From Heliopora coerulea (taxonomy: Eukaryota; Cnidaria; Anthozoa; Scleralcyonacea; Helioporidae), in contig JASJOG010000105.1 of the NCBI GenBank assembly GCA_030142905.1, positions 1 through 64,000 on the forward strand: a DNA stretch of 64,000 bases, read 5' to 3'. The notes below the pieces were generated by a model. That model was not told the DNA's origin. It made no database searches and saw nothing but the letters and a program-made list of their open reading frames with translations. Of the stretch, positions 1 to 8,595 are shown in pieces. The first letter of the stretch is position 1, and each line of letters begins with the position of its first letter. The translations under genes were made by a program, and so were the position numbers.

Positions 1-181
1 ACTTAACGCTATCTATGAGGATGGATGTGCAGTGTTTCAAATCTATTTCAGAATCATCCTCAGGGTATTATGAAACGATAACTTCACAATTAACCTACAC
101 TGCCGAAGTCAACTGAAAAATGTTTACTCGAGCGGGATTTTTACTCGCACCTTCGGGATACCGGTCCGCCGCTCTACTTCT

Positions 182-541
182 AGGTTAGGTTAGGGTTAGG
201 GATAATGTTAGGATTAAGGTTAGGGTTATGGTTAGGGTTAGGGATAAAGTTAGGGTTAGGGTTAGGGTTAGGGTTATGGTTAAGGTTAGGGTTAGGGTTA
301 GGGTTAGGGTTAGGGTTAGGGTTAGGGTTAGGGTTAGGTTAGGGTTAGGGTTAGGGTTAGGGTTAGGGTTAGGGTTAGGGTTAGGGTTAGGGTTAGGGTT
401 AGGGTTAGGGTTAGGGTTAGGCTTAGGCTTAGGCTTAGGGTTAGGGTTAGGGTTAGGGTTTGGGTTAGGGTTAGGGTTAGGGTTAGGGTTAGGGTTAGGG
501 TTAGGGTTAGGGTTAGGGTTAGGGTTAGGGTTAGGTTAGGG
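182..541 (+). repeat. Interstitial TTAGGG tract 1
   Basis: Long TTAGGG run with a few variants (TTAAGG, TTATGG, CTTAGG). It starts just after CGCTCTACTTCTA of a family A tRNA-like module and ends at GATTGGAGGCG of the next unit. Almost identical to the tract at 4570-4919, variants included, so the two are copies of one segment. Confidence 0.95.
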
Positions 542-716
542 ATTGGAGGCGAGTTTTTATTCAATTTAAGTGCACGAGATATTCTCGCGACAACTTAACG
601 CTATCCATGATTATGGATGTGCAGTGTTTCAATTCTATTTCAGAATCATCCTTAGGGTATTATGAAACGATAACTTCACAATTAACCTACACTGCCGAAG
701 TCAACTGAAAAATGTT

Positions 717-787
717 GACTCGAACGGGATTTGAACTCGCACCTTCGGGATACCGGTCCGCCGCTCTACCCGTTGAGCTATCGAGTC
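717..787 (-). tRNA. Family A tRNA-like module, intact form
   Basis: 71 nt that fold as a cloverleaf on the minus strand. The acceptor GACTCGA pairs perfectly with TCGAGTC, the D stem GCTC with GAGC, and TTCAAAT is the T loop. Box A reads TAGCTCAACGG and box B AGTTCAAATCC. The anticodon loop would be CCGGTAT, giving GGT (Thr) with C at position 33 instead of the near-universal U, and the anticodon stem has mismatches at both ends. A T5 run follows about 4 nt past the 3' end, and an ATAAAAA lies about 20-27 bp upstream. More likely a tRNA-derived repeat than a working tRNA. Confidence 0.5.
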
Positions 788-969
788 CACATAGATTGGA
801 GGCGAGTTTTTATCCAATTTAAGTGCACGAGATATACTCGGGACAACATAACGCTATTAATGAGGATGGATGTGCAGTGTTTCAATTCTATTTCAGAATC
901 ATCCTCAGGGTATTATGAAACGATAACTTCACAATTAACCTACACTGCCGAAGTCAACTGAAAAATGTT

Positions 970-1040
970 TACTCGAGCGAGATTTCAACACGCACCTTCG
1001 CGATACCGGTCCACAGCTCTACCTGTTCAGCTATCGAGTC
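970..1040 (-). tRNA. Family A tRNA-like module, degenerate
   Basis: Full-length module with substitutions: acceptor 3' end changed from GACTC to TACTC on the plus strand, and D and T arms altered. Copies with the same changes lie at 3258-3328 and 5347-5417. Probably inactive. Confidence 0.35.
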
Positions 1041-1278
1041 CACAGGGATGGGAGCGAGTTTTATCCAATCTAAGTGCACGAGATATTCTCGCGAAAACTT
1101 AAAGCTATCCATGAGGATGGATGTGCAGTGTTTCAATTCTATATCAGAATTATCCTCAGGGTATTATGAAACGATAACTTCACAATTAACCTACACTATC
1201 GAAGTGAACTGAAAAATGTTGACTCGAACGGGATTTGAACTCGCACCTTCGGGATACCGGTCAACCGCTCTACCTTCA

Positions 1279-1597
1279 GGTTAGGTTAGGGTTAGGGTTA
1301 GGGTTAGGGTTAGGGTTAGGGTTAGGGTTAGGGTTAGGGTTAGGGTTTGGGTTAGGGTTAGGATTAGGGTTAGGGTTAGGGTTAAGGTTACGGTTAGGGT
1401 TTGGGTTAGGGTTAGGATAAGGGTTAGGGTTAGGGTTAGGGTTAGGGTTAGGGTTAGGGTTAGGGTTAGGGTTAGGGTTAGGGTTAGGGTTAGGTTTAGG
1501 GTTAAGGTTAGGGTTAGGGTTAGGGTTAGGGTTAGGGTTAGGGTTAGGATTAGGGTTAGGGTTAGGGTTAGGGTTAGGGTTAGGGTTAGGGTTAGGG
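1279..1597 (+). repeat. Interstitial TTAGGG tract 2
   Basis: TTAGGG run with scattered variants, entered from CGCTCTACCTTCA and left at GATTTGGGGCGAG. Same insertion point in the family A unit as the other tracts. Confidence 0.95.
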
Positions 1598-1831
1598 ATT
1601 TGGGGCGAGTTTTTATTCAATTTAAGTGCACGAGATATTCTCGCGACAACTAACGCTATCCATGATTATGGATGTGCAGTGTTTCAATTCTATTTCAGAA
1701 TCATCCTTAGGGTATTATGAAACGATAACTACTTCACAATTAACCTACACTGCCGAAGTCAAATGAAAAATGTTTACTCGAGCGGGATTTTTACTCGCAC
1801 CTTCGGGATACCGGTCCGCCGCTCTACTTCT

Positions 1832-2043
1832 AGGTTAGGTTAGGGTTAGGGTTAATGTTAGGATTAAGGTTAGGGTTATGGTTAGGGTTAGGGATAAAGT
1901 TAGGGTTAGGGTTAGGGTTAGGGTTAGGGTTATGGTTAGGTTAGGGTGGGTTAGGGTTAGGGGTTAGGGTTAGGAGTTAGGGTTAGGTTAGGGTTAGGGT
2001 TAGGTGATTAGGGTTAGGTTTAGGGTTAGGGTTAGGGTTAGGG
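1832..2043 (+). repeat. Interstitial TTAGGG tract 3
   Basis: TTAGGG run, more degenerate than its neighbours. The first ~100 bases copy the start of tract 1 (TTAATGTTAGGATTAAGG), so it shares ancestry with tracts 1 and 8. Bounded by CGCTCTACTTCTA and GATTGGAGGCG. Confidence 0.92.
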
Positions 2044-2282
2044 ATTGGAGGCGAGTTTTTACTCAATTTAAGTGTATGAGATATTCTCGCGACAACTTAA
2101 CGCTATCCATGAGGATGGATGTGCAGTGTTTATATACTATTTCAGAATCATCCTCAGGGTATTATGAAACGATAACTTCACAATTAACCTACACTGCCGA
2201 AGTTAACTGAAAAATGTTTACTCGAGAGTGGGATTTCAACTCGCACCTTCGGGATACCGGTCAGCCACTCTGCCTTAAATTG

Positions 2283-2451
2283 AGGTTAGGGTTAGGGTTA
2301 GGTTAGGGTTAGGGTTAGGGTTAGGGTTAGGGTTAGGGTTAGGGTTAGGGTTAGGTGTTAGAGTTAGGGTTATTGTTAGGGTTAGGATTAGGTTAGGGTT
2401 AGGGTTAGGGTTCGGGTTAAGGTTAGGGTTAGGGTTAGGGTTAGGTTAGGG
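2283..2451 (+). repeat. Interstitial TTAGGG tract 4
   Basis: Short TTAGGG run entered from CACTCTGCCTTAAATTGA and ended by GATTGGACGCG. Contains TTAGAG and TTATTG variants shared with tract 5. Confidence 0.92.
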
Positions 2452-2688
2452 ATTGGACGCGAGTTTTTATTCAATTTAAGTGCACGAGATATTCTCGCGA
2501 CAACTTAACGCTATCCATGATTATGGATGTGCAGTGTTTCAATTCTATTTCAGAATCATCCTTAGGGTATTATGAAACGATAACTTCACAATTAACCTAC
2601 ACTGCCGAAGTTAACTGAAAAATGTTTACTCGAGCGGGATTTCAACTCGCACCTTCGGGATACCGGTCCGCCACTCTGCCTTAAATTT

Positions 2689-2829
2689 AGGTTAGGGTTA
2701 GGGTTAGGCTTAGGGTTAGGGTTAGGGTTAGGGTTAGGGTTAGGGTTAGGGTTAGGGTTAGGGTTAGGGTTAGAGTTAGGGTTATTGTTAGGGTTAGGGT
2801 TAGGGTTAGGGTTAGGGTTAGGGTTAGGG
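2689..2829 (+). repeat. Interstitial TTAGGG tract 5
   Basis: Shortest tract, entered from CACTCTGCCTTAAATTTA. It shares the TTAGAG-TTAGGG-TTATTG variant block with tract 4, so it is a length variant of the same copy. Confidence 0.92.
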
Positions 2830-3004
2830 ATTGGAGGCGAGTTTTTATTCAATTTAAGTGCACGAGATATTCTCGCGACAACTTAACGCTATCCATGATT
2901 ATGGATGTGCAGTGTTTCAATTCTATTTCAGAATCATCCTTAGGGTATTATGAAACGATAACTTCACAATTAACCTACACTGCCGAAGTCAACTGAAAAA
3001 TGTT

Positions 3005-3075
3005 GACTCGAACGGGATTTGAACTCGCACCTTCGGGATACCGGTCCGCCGCTCTACCCGTTGAGCTATCGAGTC
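3005..3075 (-). tRNA. Family A tRNA-like module, intact form
   Basis: Same sequence and cloverleaf as the copy at 717-787. It lies in the second copy of the higher-order repeat. Confidence 0.5.
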
Positions 3076-3257
3076 CACATAGATTGGAGGCGAGTTTTTA
3101 TCCAATTTAAGTGCACGAGATATACTCGGGACAACATAACGCTATTAATGAGGATGGATGTGCAGTGTTTCAATTCTATTTCAGAATCATCCTCAGGGTA
3201 TTATGAAACGATAACTTCACAATTAACCTACACTGCCGAAGTCAACTGAAAAATGTT

Positions 3258-3328
3258 TACTCGAGCGAGATTTCAACACGCACCTTCGGGATACCGATCC
3301 ACAGCTCTACCTGTTCAGCTATCGAGTC
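3258..3328 (-). tRNA. Family A tRNA-like module, degenerate
   Basis: Degenerate copy parallel to 970-1040, with the same acceptor and D-arm substitutions and an extra change in the anticodon region (CCGATC on the plus strand). Confidence 0.35.
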
Positions 3329-3566
3329 CACAGGGATGGGAGCGAGTTTTATCCAATCTAAGTGCACAAGATATTCTCGCGAAAACTTAAAGCTATCCAT
3401 GAGGATGGATGTGCAGTGTTTCAATTCTATATCAGAATTATCCTCAGGGTATTATGAAACGATAACTTCACAATTAACCTACACTATCGAAGTCAACTGA
3501 AAAATGTTGACTCGAACGGGATTTGAACTCGCACCTTCGGGATACCGGTCAACCGCTCTACCTTCA

Positions 3567-3836
3567 GGTTAAGTTAGGGTTAGGGTTAGGGTTAGGGTTA
3601 GGGTTAGGGTTAGGGTTAGGGTTAGGGTTAGGGTTAGGGTTAGGGTTAAGGTTAGGGTTAGGGTTAGGGTTAGGGTTAGGATTAGGGTTAGGGTTAGGGT
3701 TAGGGTTAGGGTTAGGGTTAGGTTAGGGTTAGGGTTAGGGTTAGGGTTAGGGTTAGGGTTAGGGTTAGGGTTAGGGTTAGGGTTAGGTTAGGGTTAGGTT
3801 CAGGGTTAGGGTTAGGGTTATGGTTAGGGTTAGGGA
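3567..3836 (+). repeat. Interstitial TTAGGG tract 6
   Basis: TTAGGG run entered from CGCTCTACCTTCA, the same entry as tract 2. It ends with TTCAGGG and TTATGG variants before GATTGGAGGCG, as tract 7 does. Confidence 0.93.
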
Positions 3837-4067
3837 TTGGAGGCGAGTTTTTATTCCATTTAAGTGCACGAGATATTCTCGCGACAACTTAACGCTATCT
3901 ATGAGGATGGATGTGCAGTGTTTCAAATCTATTTCAGAATCATTCGCAGGGTATTTTGAAACGATAACTTCACAATTAACCTACAGTGCCGCAGTCAACT
4001 GAAAAATGTTTACTCTAGCGGGATTTGAACTCGCACCTTCGGGATACCGGTCCGCCGCTCTACCTTT

Positions 4068-4339
4068 AGGTTAGGTTAGGGTTAGGGTTAAGGTTAGGGT
4101 TAGGGTTAGGGTTAGGGTTAGGGTTTGTGTTAGGTTTAGGGTTAAGGTTTAGTTTAGGGTTAGGGTTAGAGTTAGGGTTAGGGTAAGGGTTAGGGTAAGG
4201 GTTAGGGTTAGGGATAGGGTTAAGGTTAGGGTTAGGGTTAGGGTTAGGGTTAGGGTTAGGGTTAGGGTTAGGGTTAGGGTTAGGGTTAGGTTAGGGTTAG
4301 GTTCAGGGTTAGGGTTAGGGTTATGGTTAGGGTTAGGGA
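4068..4339 (+). repeat. Interstitial TTAGGG tract 7
   Basis: TTAGGG run with a degenerate first half (TTTGTG, TTTAGG, GTAAGG) and the TTCAGGG/TTATGG end shared with tract 6. Entered from CGCTCTACCTTTA. Confidence 0.92.
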
Positions 4340-4569
4340 TTGGAGGCGAGTTTTTATTCCATTTAAGTGCACGAGATATTCTCGCGACAACTTAACGCTA
4401 TCTATGAGGATGGATGTGCAGTGTTTCAAATCTATTTCAGAATCATCCTCAGGGTATTATGAAACGATAACTTCACAATTAACCTACACTGCCGAAGTCA
4501 ACTGAAAAATGTTTACTCGAGCGGGATTTTTACTCGCACCTTCGGGATACCGGTCCGCCGCTCTACTTC

Positions 4570-4919
4570 TAGGTTAGGTTAGGGTTAGGGATAATGTTAG
4601 GATTAAGGTTAGGGTTATGGTTAGGGTTAGGGATAAAGTTAGGGTTAGGGTTAGGGTTAGGGTTATGGTTAAGGTTAGGGTTAGGGTTAGGGTTAGGGTT
4701 AGGGTTAGGGTTAGGGTTAGGGTTAGGTTAGGGTTAGGGTTAGGGTTAGGGTTAGGGTTAGGGTTAGGGTTAGGGTTAGGGTTAGGGTTAGGGTTAGGCT
4801 TAGGCTTAGGGTTAGGGTTAGGGTTAGGGTTAGGGTTTGGGTTAGGGTTAGGGTTAGGGTTAGGGTTAGGGTTAGGGTTAGGGTTAGGGTTAGGGTTAGG
4901 GTTAGGGTTAGGTTAGGGA
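4570..4919 (+). repeat. Interstitial TTAGGG tract 8
   Basis: Near copy of tract 1 including its variant pattern, a few repeats shorter. After it the array continues without telomeric repeats, as intact tRNA-like units to 6231. Confidence 0.95.
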
Positions 4920-5093
4920 TTGGAGGCGAGTTTTTATTCAATTTAAGTGCACGAGATATTCTCGCGACAACTTAACGCTATCCATGATTATGGATGTGCA
5001 GTGTTTCAATTCTATTTCAGAATCATCCTTAGGGTATTATGAAACGATAACTTCACAATTAACCTACACTGCCGAAGTCAACTGAAAAATGTT

Positions 5094-5164
5094 GACTCGA
5101 ACGGGATTTGAACTCGCACCTTCGGGATACCGGTCCGCCGCTCTACCCGTTGAGCTATCGAGTC
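5094..5164 (-). tRNA. Family A tRNA-like module, intact form
   Basis: Third copy of the intact 71-nt module, same as 717-787. Confidence 0.5.
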
Positions 5165-5346
5165 CACATAGATTGGAGGCGAGTTTTTATCCAATTTAAG
5201 TGCACGAGATATACTCGGGACAACATAACGCTATTAATGAGGATGGATGTGCAGTGTTTCAATTCTATTTCAGAATCATCCTCAGGGTATTATGAAACGA
5301 TAACTTCACAATTAACCTACACTGCCGAAGTCAACTGAAAAATGTT

Positions 5347-5417
5347 TACTCGAGCGAGATTTCAACACGCATCTTCGGGATACCGGTCCACAGCTCTACC
5401 TGTTCAGCTATCGAGTC
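5347..5417 (-). tRNA. Family A tRNA-like module, degenerate
   Basis: Third copy of the degenerate module, parallel to 970-1040. Confidence 0.35.
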
Positions 5418-5597
5418 CACAGGGATGGGAGCGAGTTTTATCCAATCTAAGTGCACGAGATATTCTCGCGAAAACTTAAAGCTATCCATGAGGATGGATG
5501 TGCAGTGTTTCAATTCTATTTCAGAATTATCCTCAGGGTATTATGAAACGATAACTTCACAATTAACCTACACTATCGAAGTCAACTGAAAAATGTT

Positions 5598-5668
5598 GAC
5601 TCGAACGGGATTTGAACTCGCACCTTCGGGATACCGGTCCGCCGCTCTACCCGTTGAGCTATCGAGTC
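5598..5668 (-). tRNA. Family A tRNA-like module, intact form
   Basis: Intact module with the perfect 7-bp acceptor stem. The matching position of the other two higher-order copies has lost its box A half to a TTAGGG tract (tracts 2 and 6), so this unit shows the undisturbed arrangement. Confidence 0.5.
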
Positions 5669-5850
5669 CACAGAGATTGGAGGCGAGTTTTTATCCAATT
5701 TAAGTGCACGAGATATACTCGGGACAACATAACGCTATTAATGAGGATGGATGTGCAGTGTTTCAATTTTATTTCAGAATCATCCTTAGGGTATTATGAA
5801 ACGATAACTTCACAATTAATCTACACTGCCGAAGTCAACTGAAAAATGTT

Positions 5851-5921
5851 GACAAGAGCGGGATTTGAACTCGCACCTTCGGGATACCGGTCCGCCGCTC
5901 TAACTGGTGAGCTATCGAATC
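5851..5921 (-). tRNA. Family A tRNA-like module, degenerate
   Basis: Module with changed acceptor strands (GACAAGA against ATCGAATC on the plus strand), so the acceptor stem no longer pairs fully. T arm and anticodon region are retained. Confidence 0.35.
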
Positions 5922-6102
5922 CACAAGGATTTGAGGCGAGTTTTTATACAATTTAAGTGCACGAGATATTCTCGAGAGAACTTAACGCTATCCATGAGGA
6001 TGGATGTGCAGTGTTTCAATTCTATTTCAGAATCATCCTCAGGGTATTATGAAACGATAACTTCACAAATAACCTAAACTACCGAAATCAACTGAAAAAG
6101 TT

Positions 6103-6173
6103 GACTCGAACTGGAATTGAACTCGCACCTTCGGGATAACGGTCCGCCGCTCTACCTGTTGAGGTATCGAGTC
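6103..6173 (-). tRNA. Family A tRNA-like module, last copy
   Basis: Last family A module before family C begins. The acceptor is kept, but box A is altered (GAGGTATC on the plus strand) and the anticodon region reads TAACGGTCC. Confidence 0.35.
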
Positions 6174-7582
6174 CGCATGGATTGGAGGCGAATTTTTATC
6201 CAATTTAAGTGCACGAGATATTCTCGCGACAACTTATTAATGATTAGTGCATAGTGCATAGAGAAATATAACGGTTGTGGCTTGAGTTAGCCGCTTTTGT
6301 CGAAAGTTTGTTAAACCTCGCCAATGATTGTAAAAGGATCTATATAATCCAGAATAGTGGATAAAAGAATAAGATTAAAGATTGGAGCAATATTGTAAAA
6401 TATATGGCAATGCGTTGAAATTGTCCGTTTAAGCCTTTTACGTTAAAAGTCGTAAGTATTGTTAGAAATTGGTGAAAACCAAGTTGGTGTAAAAAATACT
6501 TCCTATGCTTCTAAAATGTTCTATTAAACCCAAACATTATTAAACAAATCGAATTCCGTTGATTCGACGAGTTGATCTCGAAAGTTGTCCAAACCTCGCC
6601 AATGATTATGAAATAATCTACATTGGCCAGAGAAGTGGATAAAAGCATTAGATCATTGATTCGAACAGTATTTTTAAATATATGGCAATGTGTTGAAATT
6701 GTCCCGTTACGCCTTATACGTTAAATGCCGTAAGTATGGCTAGATTTAGGTTAAAAGCAGAATAGTTAAGCAAAACCAAACCAATGCTTCTAAAATGATC
6801 TTTCCTAACCAAACAATTTAAAACAAATCGAATTCCGTTGATTAGACGAGTCGCTCTCAAACATTTTCAATCTTCTCAAAATCGCTTTATCTCCGCGAGA
6901 TAAGACGATTTGTGAATGGAGCTGTGTAACGGTTGTTGCTTTAGTTATTTGCGTTTGTCGAAAGTACGCCAAACTTCGCCAATGATTGTAAAATTATCTA
7001 TATGGGCCAGAGAAGTGGATAAAAGCATTAGATCAATGATTCGAGCAGTATTTCAAAAAATATGTCAATGTGTTGAAATTGTCTCTTTAAGTCTTATACG
7101 TTAAAAGTCATAAGTATGGTTAGAAATGGATGAAAGCAGAATAGTTGTGCGAAACCAAAGGAAAGCTTCTAAAATGATCTCTCACAGCGAAACATTATAA
7201 AACAAATCGAATACCGTTGATTAGTCGAGTCTATCTGAAAAATTTTCAGTAACCATAAAATATCTTTATCTGAGCGAGATAAGACACTTGGTGAATGGAG
7301 CTGTGCAACGGTGGTGCTTTGAGTTATTTGCGTTTTTCGAAAGTTGGCCAAACCTCGCCAATGATTGTAAAATGATCTATATGGGCCAGAGAAGTGGATA
7401 AAAGCATTAGATCAATGATTCGAGCAGTATTTCAAAATATATGGCAATGTGTTGAAATTGTCTCATTATGCTTTATACGTTAAAAATCATAAGTATGGTT
7501 AGAATTGTGTGATAGTAGAATAGCTGTGGGAAACCAACCAAGTACCTATAAAATTATCTTTTACACCCAAACATTATAAAAC

Positions 7583-7593
7583 AAATCGAAATC
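7583..7593. repeat. Target-site duplication, left copy (insert 1)
   Basis: AAATCGAAATC. The same 11 bases occur at 8585-8595. Undisturbed family C units read ACAAATCGAAATCCGTTG here, for example near 10190, which confirms the empty site. Confidence 0.85.
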
Positions 7594-7642
7594 GAAGTAA
7601 ATGAACGATCTTCAAGCTCGATACTCAGAAAATGATATCTGA

Positions 7643-7714
7643 GCCCCAGACGGGGATCGAACCAGCAACCTTCTGATGACCGGTTAGACGCTCTAACCAT
7701 TGAGCTACCGAGAC
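7643..7714 (-). tRNA. Family B tRNA-like module in insertion 1, copy 1
   Basis: 72-nt family B cloverleaf on the minus strand. One base in the T stem is changed (ACCAGC instead of ACCCGC on the plus strand), which weakens that stem. Confidence 0.45.
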
Positions 7715-7886
7715 TCAGATGGCGAGCTAAGTTGCAAATTCGATATATATATATGTGCGACCTAAGCGGAAGCCACTATATATTGATAATGATTGAAGCA
7801 GTTTGATGTTTAGGAAACATGAGAGCTTGGATATATTGAAGTAGATGAACGATCTTCAAGCTCGATACTCAGAAAATGATATCTTA

Positions 7887-7958
7887 GCCCCAGACGGGGA
7901 TCGAACCCGCAACCTTCTGATGACCGGTTAGACGCTGTAACCATTGAGCTACCAAGAC
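7887..7958 (-). tRNA. Family B tRNA-like module in insertion 1, copy 2
   Basis: 72-nt family B cloverleaf, with substitutions in the anticodon stem (CTGTAACC on the plus strand) and the acceptor (ACCAAGAC). Confidence 0.45.
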
Positions 7959-8130
7959 TCAGATGGCGAGCTAAGTTGCAAATTCGATATATATATATGT
8001 GCGACCTAAGCGGAAGCCACTATATATTGATAATGATTGAAGCAGTTTGATGTTTAGGAAACATGAGAGCTTGGATATATTGAAGTAGATGAACGATCTT
8101 CAAGCTCGATACTCAGAAAATAATATCTGA

Positions 8131-8202
8131 GCCCCAGACGGGGATCGAACCCGCAACCTTCTGATGACCGGTTAGACGCTCAAACCTTTGAGCTACCGAG
8201 AC
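8131..8202 (-). tRNA. Family B tRNA-like module in insertion 1, copy 3
   Basis: 72-nt family B cloverleaf with changes in the D arm (CAAACCTTTGAGC on the plus strand). Confidence 0.45.
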
Positions 8203-8374
8203 TGAGATGGCGAGCTAAGTTGCAAATTCGATATATATATATGTGCGACCTAAGTGGAAGCCACTATATATTGATAATGATTGAAGCAGTTTGATGTTTA
8301 GGAAACATGAGAGCTTGGATATATTGAAGTAGATGAACGATCTTCAAGCTCGATACTCAGAAAATGATATCTGA

Positions 8375-8446
8375 GCCCCAGACGGGGATCGAACCCGCAA
8401 CCTTCTGATGACCGGTTAGACGCTCTAACCATTGAGCTACCGAGAC
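8375..8446 (-). tRNA. Family B tRNA-like module in insertion 1, copy 4
   Basis: Consensus 72-nt module with every cloverleaf stem as in the copy at 54697-54768. Confidence 0.5.
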
Positions 8447-8584
8447 TGAGATGGCGAGCTAAGTTGCAAATTCGATATATATATATGTGCGACCTAAGCG
8501 GAATCGAGCTTGTATCGAGCTTGAAGATCGTTCATCTACTTCAATATATCCAAGCTCTCATGTTTCCTAAACATCAAACTGCTT

Positions 8585-8595
8585 AAATCGAAATC
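8585..8595. repeat. Target-site duplication, right copy (insert 1)
   Basis: AAATCGAAATC, identical to 7583-7593. The satellite resumes directly with CGTTGATTAG. Confidence 0.85.

Larger units (their letters stand above)
1..6231 (-). repeat. Family A tandem satellite (~252 bp unit) with tRNA-like module and interstitial TTAGGG tracts
   Basis: The unit runs from GATTGGAGGCGAG through a stretch with GAGATATTCTCGCG and TCAGAATCATCCTCAGGG to a minus-strand tRNA-like module ending near GAGTCCACAG. In many units the part from the module's box A side to the next GATTGGAGGCG is replaced by TTAGGG repeats. Blocks of several units recur as higher-order repeats: nearly identical segments begin near 731, 3019 and 5108, and the tract starting near 182 recurs near 4570. 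Nothing here looks protein-coding. Open frames exist only because TTAGGG repeats lack stops in some frames and because the unit is repeated. The window starts inside a unit, so the array continues to the left. Confidence 0.9.
7594..8584. mobile_element. Family B fold-back insertion 1 in the satellite
   Basis: 991 bp of family B placed exactly into a family C unit and flanked by AAATCGAAATC on both sides. It holds four tRNA-like units in minus orientation, a switch near 8505 (AAGCGGAATCGAGCTTGTATCGAGC), and a ~75-bp plus-orientation tail ending CATCAAACTGCTT. The left end reads GAAGTAAATGAACGATC, almost the same as the left end of insertion 2 at 61608. No protein is encoded, so it would depend on machinery supplied elsewhere. 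The clean duplication favours insertion over unequal recombination. Confidence 0.8.

Noticed and set aside
182..4919. A true chromosome end
   Set aside because: TTAGGG tracts are short, interrupted by satellite units and followed by 58 kb of other DNA; they are interstitial.
228..4941. Open frames coding for LGLGLG, RVRVRV, NPNPNP or LTLTLT
   Set aside because: These are translations of TTAGGG/CCCTAA repeats, which lack stops in several frames. No coding signal.
731..5842. Recurring 60-76 residue frames such as MNSHLRDTGPPLY in family A
   Set aside because: They read through the tRNA-like module and satellite spacer, recur with the unit, and break in neighbouring copies.
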